Shown: piece after piece, positions 8,248 through 16,579 of the stretch
Numbering within the stretch: position 1 is the stretch's first letter
How the letters are laid out: each line of letters begins with the position of its first letter
Assembly: GCA_025463055.1 (NCBI GenBank)
Contig: JAOAPV010000090.1
Coordinates: 1 to 64,000 of the forward strand
Reading direction: 5' to 3'
Source of the DNA: Candidatus Acidiferrum typicum
GTDB lineage: Bacteria > Acidobacteriota > Terriglobia > Acidiferrales > UBA7541
DNA: 64,000 nucleotides
Notes under the pieces: model-generated
What the model saw: only the letters and a program-made list of their open reading frames with translations
What the model was told of the DNA's origin: nothing
Database searches by the model: none
Program-made: the position numbers and the translations under genes

Positions 8248-9069
8248 ATGCGAAAGAAGATTTTTATTTGCTTGCTCGTGTTTGGCTTGTGCGTCGGCAC
8301 CGCTTCGGGGCAATTCGGAATCGGCATCGTCTACGACCCCACGAATTACAGCAATGCGCTCCTCCGCTACTTCCAATTGCAACAGCAGCTCCTCCAGCTG
8401 CGCAACACGTACGCGCAGCTCGTCTCCCAATACCAACTGGCCGTCCAGATGGCCAAGAACCTGCAAAACATGCCCGCGCGCTATCGCGCGCAGTTCGCGC
8501 CATGGCGCAACGTCACCGCGCTCGACACCTATGCCAACACCGCCGGCTGGATCAATGGCGCAAACTCCGGCCAGCCGCAGACTGTTTTAACGGGTTATCA
8601 GCGAGCCACCACGCAACTTGGAGCGTACGACCCGGCGGCGCTCTCCGGCATGACCGCGGACGAGCTGGCCCGCGTCCAATCCCAGTACGCCTCGGTCGAA
8701 CTCGCCGACGGCGCCAACACCAACGCTCTTCTGACCATCGGATCGATCCGCGGCAACGCGCAGACGCTCGAAACCCGCATCAACAACCTCGAACAAGACT
8801 CGTTGTCGGGAGACTCCGCCCTCAATAGCGAGGTGCAGGTCCTGAACAAGATCAATGCCGCGAACGTGCTGACCCTTCGTTCGATTCAGGATTCCAACAA
8901 GCTCCTCGCTGCGCTTCTCGAACAACAAACCATCCTGGCCAAACAACAGCGCGAAGCCACAACCAACGCGATCAACACCGACATTAGCCGCCGTGCCAGC
9001 CTTGCCGGGAACATGGCGCAAGTCACGAGCACATTGACCAACTCACTGCAGAACTTCCGCATGCCGTAA
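8248..9069 (+). CDS. virB5: VirB5/TrbJ-like T4SS minor pilus protein
   Basis: 273 residues from ATG 8248. A short signal peptide (KKIFICLLVFGLCVGTASGQ) is followed by a mature protein that is almost wholly helical and Gln-rich, with YFQLQQQLLQLRNTYAQLV near residue 45 and DTYANTAGWINGAN near 95. The pattern is that of TrbJ/VirB5 periplasmic proteins that tip the pilus. Position between virB10 and virB6 supports this; sequence identity in this family is usually low, so the call is partly by context. Confidence 0.78.
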   Translation: MRKKIFICLLVFGLCVGTASGQFGIGIVYDPTNYSNALLRYFQLQQQLLQLRNTYAQLVSQYQLAVQMAKNLQNMPARYRAQFAPWRNVTALDTYANTAGWINGANSGQPQTVLTGYQRATTQLGAYDPAALSGMTADELARVQSQYASVELADGANTNALLTIGSIRGNAQTLETRINNLEQDSLSGDSALNSEVQVLNKINAANVLTLRSIQDSNKLLAALLEQQTILAKQQREATTNAINTDISRRASLAGNMAQVTSTLTNSLQNFRMP

Positions 9070-9101
9070 GTCCTCCACCCGCTTCGAAGGAGCCGAGCCC
9101 C

Positions 9102-9956
9102 ATGCAAACCGATTTCATCCAGTTCCTGTATCAGGCGATCAACAATCTTCTGACACAGAACCTCGGCTTCTTCGACGCCATGGGACAGAACTTGTTCCGC
9201 ATGTTCGCCACGATTCTCGTGGCTTGGTATGGCGTCAAGTCCGCTCTCGCCGCCGCTGGCGGAAAGCAATACTTCCACTTCGACAATTTTGCCAGCCTGC
9301 TCCTCACCATCGCCTTCGGCTTCGCCATGGTCAACTACTACAGCACCCCGATCCCCGGCATCGGCGCCAGCTTCCACAACCTGATCACCGACGAAGCACA
9401 ATTCCTCGCCAACCGCATCGACCAGGCCGAGTTGCAGACCATCGTGGCCCGCATCGGGGACTTTGAGGCCCGCATCGATGCTCCGGGCGTGACGGACTTC
9501 CTCGGCATCCTCATCTATGCCCTTGTCATTATTCTGCTGGCCGCGGCGCAGGCCATTTCCATCGTGGTCATCGCCTATGGGTTTATTGCCACCGCGGTTT
9601 GCGTGCTCGTGGGCCCCGTATTCGTGCCGTTCTTTATCGTTCCGAAGCTCGAATGGCTTTTCTGGGGCTGGCTGCGCTGCTTTATCCAATATGCCTTTTA
9701 CGAAGTCATCGCCGCCGCGGTCGTCTATGTCATCGGGAACCTAATCATCGGCGTGCTGACGTTGCAACCCGCGGGTACGATCTCGACGCTCCAACTCATC
9801 GGTTGGTTTCCCGTCCTCTTCATTACCTTTCTCGCCTCCATCTATGTCCTGCTCAAGGTTCCCGCACTCACCAATCACATCTTCAGTGGAACGGCGGGAG
9901 GTTCCTCCGCCGGAATTTTGGATGCGCCGGCCGCCGCTCTTGCCAAGGAGTTCTGA
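9102..9956 (+). CDS. virB6: VirB6/TrbL-type polytopic T4SS membrane protein
   Basis: 284 residues with five or more hydrophobic helices, including LGILIYALVIILLAAAQAISIVVIAYGFIATAVCVLVGPVFVPFF and VFFITF-like VLFITFLASIYVLLKVPAL. The invariant-looking GPVFVPFFIVPKLEWLFWGWLR stretch is a hallmark of VirB6/TrbL. The protein forms the inner-membrane channel. A Gly/Ser-rich tail ends the protein. The stop overlaps the next start (TGATG), so translation of virB8 is coupled. Confidence 0.88.
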   Translation: MQTDFIQFLYQAINNLLTQNLGFFDAMGQNLFRMFATILVAWYGVKSALAAAGGKQYFHFDNFASLLLTIAFGFAMVNYYSTPIPGIGASFHNLITDEAQFLANRIDQAELQTIVARIGDFEARIDAPGVTDFLGILIYALVIILLAAAQAISIVVIAYGFIATAVCVLVGPVFVPFFIVPKLEWLFWGWLRCFIQYAFYEVIAAAVVYVIGNLIIGVLTLQPAGTISTLQLIGWFPVLFITFLASIYVLLKVPALTNHIFSGTAGGSSAGILDAPAAALAKEF

Positions 9957-10627
9957 TGGACCGCGACACGACCTTCGAGGATGCCAAGCGTTTGTACCTG
10001 GAATCCTGCGGTGACCCCATGGTGACCAATACCTATTTGAAGATCGCCCTGGTTCTCGTGTCGCTCATCGCGCTCGCCCTTGGCCTCGTGGACCTGAGGA
10101 CCCTCCGCACGTTCGAGAACTTTCGCCCGCTGGTCATCCGCATCGACGACCTAGGTAGAGCCGAAGCCATCAACTACCACAACTTCGAATACAAACCGCA
10201 GGACGCCGAAGCCAAATACTTTCTTTCCCAGTTCACTAAGCTCTACTACCGCCGGAACCGCTACACGATCCAGGACGATTTCGCCAAGTCGCTCTACTTC
10301 CTCGACGGCAAGCTCGCGAACGGCATTCTCGATGCCTATCACAAAGATGACATCGTCCGGAAATTCCTAACCAACACCTCCGCGCCAGAGATCGATGTCG
10401 ACGTCAAGAAAGTCGCCCTAGAAGAGCTGCAGAATCCTCCCTATCGAGCCCGCGTCGATTTCTATTTGGTTTACTACTCGCCCGCCGATCACAGCGAGTT
10501 CAAGCGCGATTTGTATACCGGGAACTTCGTCTTTGTATTCCAGAGCCGCGTGCCGAACGAACTGATCCCCATCAATCCGCTGGGCCTGACGATCAGCTAC
10601 TTCCGCGAAGACCAGGCGTTCAAATGA
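9956..10627 (+). CDS. virB8: VirB8/TrbF-type T4SS assembly protein
   Basis: 223 residues from ATG 9956. A short cytoplasmic N-terminus with the AKRLYLESCGDP motif is followed by one membrane helix (YLKIALVLVSLIALALGLVDL, ~27-47) and a periplasmic NTF2-like fold ending LIPINPLGLTISYFREDQAF, which is characteristic of TrbF. VirB8 nucleates the inner-membrane complex. It overlaps virB6 by one base and the following small gene by four. Confidence 0.85.
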   Translation: MDRDTTFEDAKRLYLESCGDPMVTNTYLKIALVLVSLIALALGLVDLRTLRTFENFRPLVIRIDDLGRAEAINYHNFEYKPQDAEAKYFLSQFTKLYYRRNRYTIQDDFAKSLYFLDGKLANGILDAYHKDDIVRKFLTNTSAPEIDVDVKKVALEELQNPPYRARVDFYLVYYSPADHSEFKRDLYTGNFVFVFQSRVPNELIPINPLGLTISYFREDQAFK

Positions 10628-10887
10628 AACCGCGGGTCCAAACCGGTAGCCAACAGGTCGCGGTCCGGCGCCGGGCAACATCGGCCCAACCTCCGCGCGC
10701 CACTTCTCTCTTCCCGCTGTGGTCCTCCTCCCCACGTGCGCCACATCCCTTCCCACCGACCACGGTCCTCGACGCCCCAGGCGCGCTGCGGGAGGGCCTC
10801 CATTGCTTTCCGGCTGCCGGCCCGCTCCCTGTGAACTTTGAAGGGAATGGGAAAAACATCGTGGGATTTTTCAGAGATTCCCAATGA
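10624..10887 (+). CDS. Small Pro/Arg-rich hypothetical protein in transfer operon
   Basis: 87 residues. ATG overlaps the virB8 stop (ATGA) and its own TGA overlaps the next start (ATGA), which is the main evidence that it is translated. The protein is Pro-, Arg- and Ser-rich with no membrane helix or recognisable motif. I do not recognise it. It could be a spurious reading frame that merely bridges virB8 and the next gene. Confidence 0.4.
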   Translation: MKPRVQTGSQQVAVRRRATSAQPPRATSLFPLWSSSPRAPHPFPPTTVLDAPGALREGLHCFPAAGPLPVNFEGNGKNIVGFFRDSQ

Positions 10888-11177
10888 TAGCGAACGCCGT
10901 GCTCATCACCATCGCCATCCTGCTAGCTCTTGCCTTCTGGCTCATGGCCGAACTGAAATTCTTCATCCCGTACAAGGTCGTTCTTTGGCGGGCATACGCC
11001 ACACCGATCCTTACCTATGTGGCAGTCCTCTCCGCCAATGTGTTTGCCGCTGTCTTCGTTCTCATCCGCAAGTTCTTTCTCAAAGACACCGGGCGAAAAC
11101 TCTCGCATCTCGACAAACAGCTTCATGCGGGTCAAACGGACGTGCCCGCGCCTTGGCAGGAAGAGGAAAGCGATTGA
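10884..11177 (+). CDS. Small two-helix membrane protein in transfer operon
   Basis: 97 residues from ATG 10884. Two hydrophobic segments are clear: AVLITIAILLALAFWLMAEL (~4-24) and PILTYVAVLSANVFAAVFVLIRKF (~41-64), followed by an acidic, soluble tail (PAPWQEEESD). No family is recognised. It lies between virB8 and the putative mobilisation genes, so a role in docking the DNA-processing complex at the membrane is a possible inference only. Confidence 0.6.
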   Translation: MIANAVLITIAILLALAFWLMAELKFFIPYKVVLWRAYATPILTYVAVLSANVFAAVFVLIRKFFLKDTGRKLSHLDKQLHAGQTDVPAPWQEEESD

Positions 11178-11178
11178 A

Positions 11179-12099
11179 ATGTCCCGAGGCTACGAACACG
11201 ACGAGCATCTTGATCCGCGGCGGTCTTCCGATGGGCGGGAGCCTTACAACAGAGAGGCGCCGAAAACCGATGCGGTTTGCGCGCGTGCCACCGACCACGC
11301 ATCCCCATTGACGGGTGCCGAACGGCATCGCGCCGCCACTCGCCCGGCGGAACCCCGCACAGTGTACGAGCTTCGCGGTCGAACCTATCGTCTGCGCAAC
11401 TCCGAAATCGCAACGATGGTCGAGCTGGGAAAATTCCGCACCGTGGCCGCAGAGGATCTCGCTGAGTTCGCCTACGGCGGGGACAGCGACCGTATGCGAC
11501 CCGACGTGGAAAATCTCTTCCGGCACGGCCTCGCGGAAATGAAGTCCATTCCCCACGAGGAAACCGGCTTTCGGCAACTGCTCACCCTTACCAAGAACGG
11601 TCATCGCTTCCTCAAGGAGACGCAAGCCGCCGGCAAACAGCAGGCTGTCTACCACGGATTCACGAAGCCTCGCGAGGCCCACCACGATGCCGACCTCTAC
11701 CGCCTTTATCAAAAGGAGGCGGAAAAGATCGAGCGCCACGGAGGCAGAAACCTTCGCGTGGTCCTCGATTACGAGATGAAGAAGCGTCTCTATCACGATC
11801 TCGCGAAGCTCGGAAAAGACCGCAATTTGGCCGATAGCAAGCACGCTGTCGCGGAGACGCACGGGCTTCGAGTGGTGCGCGGCAAGATTCCCATGCCCGA
11901 TGTACGTATCGAATACGAAACGCGGGATGGTGAGAAGGCTCGCGTGGACCTGGAACTCGCCACCGGGCACTACCGCGGACGAACGCTGGCGGAAAAAGTA
12001 CGCGCTGGTTTCTCGATCTACGCCCATCCGGACGAAGCGTCCAAACTCCGGCGCATCTTGGACCAGCGGGAATTGACCGCGGAGATTTTGTCGCTATGA
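11179..12099 (+). CDS. Replication-relaxation-like (Replic_Relax-type) protein, candidate DNA-processing factor
   Basis: 306 residues from ATG 11179, one base after the previous stop. A disordered N-terminus (~1-65) precedes a winged-helix-like region (~70-155: SEIATMVELGKFRTVAAEDLAEF, LLTLTKNGHRFL). Next come an HHDADLYRLY helix and a nuclease-like strand pattern, PDVRIEY then RVDLELATG and KVRAGFSIY, resembling a PD-(D/E)xK core. This domain order fits Replic_Relax proteins of conjugative elements, but I could not align it. It occupies the place where a relaxase is expected; no HUH histidine triad is visible. It overlaps the next gene by four bases. Confidence 0.5.
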   Translation: MSRGYEHDEHLDPRRSSDGREPYNREAPKTDAVCARATDHASPLTGAERHRAATRPAEPRTVYELRGRTYRLRNSEIATMVELGKFRTVAAEDLAEFAYGGDSDRMRPDVENLFRHGLAEMKSIPHEETGFRQLLTLTKNGHRFLKETQAAGKQQAVYHGFTKPREAHHDADLYRLYQKEAEKIERHGGRNLRVVLDYEMKKRLYHDLAKLGKDRNLADSKHAVAETHGLRVVRGKIPMPDVRIEYETRDGEKARVDLELATGHYRGRTLAEKVRAGFSIYAHPDEASKLRRILDQRELTAEILSL

Positions 12100-13118
12100 A
12101 GATGCCTGGGGACCAAGTCGACAGGATCGCGGCCCTGGGTTACGCGGAAACCGAGGCGCGCTTCCTTTACATCGTGGCCACGCACTCCGGGTACTTTACG
12201 CTGCGCCAATTCCTTGCCTTTGCCGACGCCCATCGCGGGAAGCGTTCCACCGCGTTCGCCCAGAAACTCTTGAGACACGCGCATGCGACAGTTCGGGATT
12301 ACATGGGTACAGGCTCAGTCTTTCATCTCTTTTCCCGGCTCATCTACCGGCCTATCGAGAAAGACAATCTCCGCAATCGCCGGCGGCATTCGTTCGAGTA
12401 CATCCGCACGCGGCTCGTGCTTCTCGATTTTCTTCTTGAGAATCCCGACTACGACTTCCTCGAAACCGAACAAGACAAGGTCCGTTTCTTTTGCGAGTCT
12501 CTGGGAGTAGCGAAAGACGCTCTTCCCGCCAAAGTGTATGAAGGCGGCCCGGAGAGCCGACCCACGGTTCGCTATTTCGTGGATAAGTTTCCTCTGTTCG
12601 TTGCCTCGCCCATCTCCGATGTCTCTCCCGTGGTCACCTTCAGTTATGTGGATTCCGGGTGCGCCAGCCTCTCGAATTTCGCCGCCCATCTCGGAGCTTA
12701 CCAGGCGCTCTTCCGCCAGTTGAAATCGTTTCGCTTCCTGTATGTCGCGCCGAAAACCAGCCACTTTGCGAGCGCGGAAGCACGCTTTCGCAATTTCATC
12801 AAGCCGCCTCTCGAGTCCGACGTCTCGAGCGAGATCGTCCGCTATTTCGATGTTCGCCGGAATTGGGAGCGGCACGAATACGTGATCCCGGTCACGGAAG
12901 ACTTCGAGTTTCTCGCGGAAGCGCGGCGACGCTTCCACGGTGAGCGCTTCGAAAGCCTGTACGCGTCATGGTGCGCGGGCCGCCTCGCCGAGCGGGAGTT
13001 GCGTGGCGAGTTTCGGCAGTTAACGCCGGATCGAGCGGTTTCTTTTGAAACCTATCTCGTCAGGAATGGCCGCTCGCCCGTCGACGAGAAGCACAGGAAT
13101 CGGGTGAACGGTGCATGA
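12096..13118 (+). CDS. Unknown conserved-looking mobile-element protein, possible partner of preceding gene
   Basis: 340 residues from ATG 12096 (ATGA overlap with the preceding stop). The N-terminal ~60 residues (AETEARFLYIVATHSGYFTLRQFLAFAD) read like a winged helix. The centre has RRHSFEYIRTRLVLLDFLLENPDYDFLETE and then beta-rich TVRYFVDKFPLFVAS. I do not recognise a family. The similar size, winged-helix start and tight coupling suggest it works with the preceding protein, perhaps at the structured DNA that follows directly. Its last codons contain the first copy of the GGTGAACGG repeat. Confidence 0.6.
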   Translation: MKMPGDQVDRIAALGYAETEARFLYIVATHSGYFTLRQFLAFADAHRGKRSTAFAQKLLRHAHATVRDYMGTGSVFHLFSRLIYRPIEKDNLRNRRRHSFEYIRTRLVLLDFLLENPDYDFLETEQDKVRFFCESLGVAKDALPAKVYEGGPESRPTVRYFVDKFPLFVASPISDVSPVVTFSYVDSGCASLSNFAAHLGAYQALFRQLKSFRFLYVAPKTSHFASAEARFRNFIKPPLESDVSSEIVRYFDVRRNWERHEYVIPVTEDFEFLAEARRRFHGERFESLYASWCAGRLAERELRGEFRQLTPDRAVSFETYLVRNGRSPVDEKHRNRVNGA

Positions 13119-13173
13119 ACGGCACAGATCACCCACTGGTTCACGGTTCCGTTCACCTCCGCGGTGAACGGAA
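13103..13173. repeat. GGTGAACGG direct and inverted repeats upstream of coupling-protein genes
   Basis: GGTGAACGG occurs at 13103-13111 and 13163-13171, a near copy CATGAACGG at 13114-13122, and the inverse CCGTTCACC at 13149-13157. TTCCGTTCACC (13147-13157) and GGTGAACGGAA (13163-13173) form a perfect 11-bp inverted repeat with a 5-nt centre. The pattern fits binding sites for a transfer or replication protein. Confidence 0.7.
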
Positions 13174-13220
13174 GTTGTGGAGAGCACGGCGGTTGCGCAT
13201 CGCGCGACGATTGATTTTGG

Positions 13221-13340
13221 ACGCGGGCAAAACACTCGGATGGGCTGGAGCGACCCCACTTCGTTGCCGCGGAAACCGTGGCGGTCGCTCCAGCCCAGGG
13301 AACAGGGAACCACTCTGTTCACCCTGTGTTTTGCCCGCGT
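13221..13340. other. Three-way-junction inverted-repeat element, candidate oriT or structured RNA
   Basis: An outer perfect 15-bp pair (ACGCGGGCAAAACAC 13221-13235 with GTGTTTTGCCCGCGT 13326-13340) encloses two hairpins. The first is TGGGCTGGAGCGACC (13241-13255) with GGTCGCTCCAGCCCA (13283-13297), extended by CCAC/GTGG across a one-base bulge. The second is CAGGGAACAG (13296-13305) with CTGTTCACCCTG (13315-13326), two unpaired bases. It sits 37 bases before a small putative DNA-binding gene and the coupling protein, a common place for oriT. It could also be a non-coding RNA. Confidence 0.7.
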
Positions 13341-13377
13341 TCCGTAAGGCAAAAACCAAATAGAACAGGAGAACCCA

Positions 13378-13614
13378 ATGTCCATCATTAACAAACCGCC
13401 GGAGATGGTAAAACGGGAATACGAATTGCAAGAGCCGATCGCGGTCGCCGTCGAGAAGTATGCAACGTTCATCCAGAGCACGCCGGATCATGTCGTCAAC
13501 TCCGCGTTGAAAATGGTCATCTGGAGAGACGCGGAGTTCCGGCGCTGGCGCAAGCAGCAGACCTCGACTGAAAAGAAGGACAGCCACACCACGGTTAAGG
13601 CAGCGCGCGCATGA
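13378..13614 (+). CDS. Small putative ribbon-helix-helix-like accessory protein
   Basis: 78 residues from ATG 13378 after AGGAGAA. The core, MVKREYELQEPIAVAVEKYA then TPDHVVNSALKMVIWRDAEFRRW, gives one strand and two helices as in ribbon-helix-helix or TraM-like accessory factors; the tail is Lys/Thr-rich and soluble. The stop overlaps the virD4 start (ATGA). Its place between the structured repeats and the coupling-protein gene suggests it binds the candidate oriT. The fold call is by eye and tentative. Confidence 0.65.
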   Translation: MSIINKPPEMVKREYELQEPIAVAVEKYATFIQSTPDHVVNSALKMVIWRDAEFRRWRKQQTSTEKKDSHTTVKAARA

Positions 13615-15608
13615 TGCAGCGAGTCCTGCACACGAGACACTTCCTCGCGTGTCTCCTCGCGGCGGCCACCGGGATGGCGCTCTTCTTCCGGGCGCCGTTC
13701 CCCGAGGCCAATCTCTTTCTGCAAGTCATGGCCCTACGGTCCGCCGCGGCCTATCTCTTTTTCAAGTACTCCTACACCGTCTTCTTGTACACCACGCCGT
13801 ACATCGCGTTTTCCGTCGTGCTTTCCGGCATCTACATTTTCGCCCTCAAGGCCGATCGCAAAATCCGCGCGGGACGACTTCCGCTCTATCCCGACCCGCG
13901 GACCAGAACTGAACTTTCGCTCGTGCTCGGCGAGGTGCACGACCCCCGCAAACAGGTTCCTTCGGAGACGCCCCGCTGGCTAGTCCTCCCGGAACGCGGG
14001 CTCTTCACGGGGGTCGCTATCGTAGGAGCCGTCGGATCGGGAAAAACCGCGAGCTGCATGTACCCTTTCGCCGAGCAGATCCTCGCCTATCGCGCCGCGG
14101 ACCCCGACCGGCGCATTGGCGGACTCATTCTGGAAGTGAAAGGCGATTTCTGTGCCCGGGTTCGCGAAATCCTCGCATGCCACGGCCGCGCCGATGATTA
14201 TGTCGAAATCAGCCTTGAATCCGACTACCGTTACAACCCTCTCCACAACGATCTGGACGCGTACGCCCTCGCCTACAATATCGCTTCCCTGTTGAATAAC
14301 CTCTTCGGCCGCGGCAAGGAACCTTTCTGGCAGCAGGCCTACACGAACCTTGCGAAGTTCATCATCCTGCTTCACAAGGTCGCCTTCGACTACGTCACGC
14401 TCTTCGATGTCTACGAATGCGCCATCAACCCGGATCTCTTGGAAAGCCGAATCAAGGAAGCCCAGCGCCGGCTGATCGAGTCCGATTCCGTCCTGCTCTG
14501 GGAAGAAGAGTATCTGAAGTATCCGCGCGACCTCGAACCGTTCCAGTTCCGCCTGGAAAAGGAATTGAACCGTTACCGTGCCCCGCTGACGCTGGGTCTC
14601 GCCGCGGTGTTGAAAGACAGAAGCATTCAGTGGGAGGCGGAAAATGCCTCGCGTGCCAACCCTATTCCCGCGCAGAAGAAAGCGCAGCTCGAAGCCGTCG
14701 AGCGATGGTTCTATCACGATTGGAGAAGAATCGAGCCCAAACTACGTACCTCCATCGTAGAAGGGATTTCCGTATTTCTCTCGCTGTTCGACGACAATCC
14801 TGCCGTCAAGCGCACGTTCTGTCCGCCCGCGGAGTGTTACGACCCGCACGCCAACGCGGATTTCAGATTCGGCAAACCCCTGCCTTCTCTCTCCTGGCTT
14901 GTCGAAAATGGCCGCCTCTGCTGCCTCAATTTCCCGATCGCCATGAATGCGGGCCTGGCCAAGGCGCTGGGTGTGATGTTGAAGCTCGATTTCGAACGTG
15001 CCGTGCTCAACCGCGTGCCCGTGATGGAAAAGAATCCGGAAAGCTACTTTCGTCAGGTGCTATTTCTTTGCGATGAGTACCAACATTTCGCTACCGTGGG
15101 CGAGAGCGAACCGACCGGCGACGAAAAATTCTTCAGCCTGTCTCGCCAACCCAAGTGCATTCCTATTATCGCCACGCAAAGCATCAGTTCCCTCAAATCC
15201 GCACTGCCGGGAGAATCGTGGCGCACCCTGCTGCAAACGTTTCGAACGAAAATCTTTCTATCGCTCTCCGATGACTTCTCCGCGCGCACGGCCAGCGAAC
15301 TCTGTGGGCGGGAGGACCGGCTCAAAGCCAGCTACAGCCTCTCGGAAAGCGGGCACGACGCGCGGGTCAGCCTGCTCACCGGCAAAGCCCTCTCGCACCG
15401 AGCGAATATCACCGCTTCCAAAAGCTACAGCCCGCATCACGATTTCCGGTTCGACACCAAGACCTTCATGGAGCTGCGCAACGCACAGTCTGTAACCATC
15501 GCCTATGACGGCACGAACCCGATGCCACCGATGTTCTGTTACCTCAAGCCCTACTACAACAACGTCAACAAATCCTACTTCCGCCAGCTCGCGGACGGAG
15601 AACTGTGA
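13611..15608 (+). CDS. virD4: VirD4/TraG-type type IV coupling protein
   Basis: 665 residues from ATG 13611. Hydrophobic N-terminal segments (~10-35 and ~50-80) anchor it in the inner membrane. Walker A is GAVGSGKT (139-146) and Walker B is LFLCDEYQ (D488, E489), followed by ATQSISSL. Downstream ELCGREDR and FDTKTFMELRNAQSVTIAYDG fit the TraG/VirD4 C-terminal motifs. It links the DNA-relaxase complex to the secretion channel. Alternative start: the next ATG, three bases on. It overlaps the virB11 start. Confidence 0.9.
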   Translation: MMQRVLHTRHFLACLLAAATGMALFFRAPFPEANLFLQVMALRSAAAYLFFKYSYTVFLYTTPYIAFSVVLSGIYIFALKADRKIRAGRLPLYPDPRTRTELSLVLGEVHDPRKQVPSETPRWLVLPERGLFTGVAIVGAVGSGKTASCMYPFAEQILAYRAADPDRRIGGLILEVKGDFCARVREILACHGRADDYVEISLESDYRYNPLHNDLDAYALAYNIASLLNNLFGRGKEPFWQQAYTNLAKFIILLHKVAFDYVTLFDVYECAINPDLLESRIKEAQRRLIESDSVLLWEEEYLKYPRDLEPFQFRLEKELNRYRAPLTLGLAAVLKDRSIQWEAENASRANPIPAQKKAQLEAVERWFYHDWRRIEPKLRTSIVEGISVFLSLFDDNPAVKRTFCPPAECYDPHANADFRFGKPLPSLSWLVENGRLCCLNFPIAMNAGLAKALGVMLKLDFERAVLNRVPVMEKNPESYFRQVLFLCDEYQHFATVGESEPTGDEKFFSLSRQPKCIPIIATQSISSLKSALPGESWRTLLQTFRTKIFLSLSDDFSARTASELCGREDRLKASYSLSESGHDARVSLLTGKALSHRANITASKSYSPHHDFRFDTKTFMELRNAQSVTIAYDGTNPMPPMFCYLKPYYNNVNKSYFRQLADGEL

Positions 15609-16579
15609 TGAACGGATTTGAAATCATCCTCCCGTTTTTGAAGCCGATCGAGCACCTGATTCTTGACGAATCCATCAGCGAGGTCATGGTCAACGGTCCG
15701 GACCACATCTTCATCGAGAAGGCCGGATTCCTTGAGCCGGTCCAAGGTATCCATCTTGGCGAAAAATCCCTGATGGTGGCGGTCAAGAATATCGCACGCC
15801 GGCTGGGTGACGATATTTCCGAATCGAAACCCATCCTGGATTCGCGCCTCCCGGACGGAAGCCGTGTCGCCGCCGTGATCCCTCCCTGCAGCGTCAACGG
15901 CGTGACGCTCACGATCCGCAAATTCAACGCCCGCCTTTTCGGTGTCGAAGACCTCGTTCAGGCGGGAACGCTCGAACGCTGGCTCGCGAATCAGCTGGAG
16001 GCTTACGTTCTGGCCCGGAAAAGCATCCTCATCGCCGGCGCTACAGGATCAGGAAAAACTTCGATGCTCAACGTCCTTGGGAAATTCATTCCCGCCGACG
16101 AACGCATCCTCCTCATCGAGGACACCTCGGAAATCCACATGGGCCAGGACAATCTCGTTCGTTTCGAAGCCCGGCAACCCCAGAACGGTCTTCCCGGCGT
16201 CACCATCCGAGAACTCCTCAAGGCAGCGCTTCGCCACCGGCCGGACCGCATCATCCTCGGCGAAATTCGAGGAAGTGAGGCCTTCGATCTCCTGCAGCTA
16301 CTCAACACCGGACACTCCGGCAGTCTTTCGACCGTTCATGCTACGTCGGCGAGACAAGGCCTCGCGCGATTCACCAGCTGCGTATTGCAAAGCGGCGTGG
16401 ACCTCCCCTACCGCGCCATCAAGACCAACATCGGCGATTCGCTCGATGTCGTCGTGCATCTCGAACGCCGCCCCGGCCGGCGCTTCGTCTCCGAAGTCGT
16501 GGAAATCCAGGGTTACGATCCCGATAGAGATGAGTACAGCTACGCTTGCATTTTCGACGGCCATAAGGAGGCTCTATGA
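15608..16579 (+). CDS. virB11: VirB11/TrbB-type T4SS hexameric ATPase
   Basis: 323 residues from ATG 15608; GTG at 15605 is an alternative. The N-terminal domain includes ISEVMVNGPDHIFIE. The C-terminal domain has Walker A GATGSGKT (144-151), the Asp box LLIEDTSEIH, and the His box GHSGSLSTVHA, all typical of VirB11/TrbB/GspE secretion ATPases. It supplies energy for pilus assembly and substrate transfer in the cytoplasm. Start and stop both overlap neighbours, so virD4, virB11 and the primase gene are translationally coupled. Confidence 0.94.
   Translation: MNGFEIILPFLKPIEHLILDESISEVMVNGPDHIFIEKAGFLEPVQGIHLGEKSLMVAVKNIARRLGDDISESKPILDSRLPDGSRVAAVIPPCSVNGVTLTIRKFNARLFGVEDLVQAGTLERWLANQLEAYVLARKSILIAGATGSGKTSMLNVLGKFIPADERILLIEDTSEIHMGQDNLVRFEARQPQNGLPGVTIRELLKAALRHRPDRIILGEIRGSEAFDLLQLLNTGHSGSLSTVHATSARQGLARFTSCVLQSGVDLPYRAIKTNIGDSLDVVVHLERRPGRRFVSEVVEIQGYDPDRDEYSYACIFDGHKEAL

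Noticed and set aside
13115-13363. Open frame of 82 codons after the 12096-13118 gene
   Set aside because: It runs through the inverted repeats, is Arg-rich because of the arms, and has no ribosome-binding site of its own; the dyads explain the sequence better.
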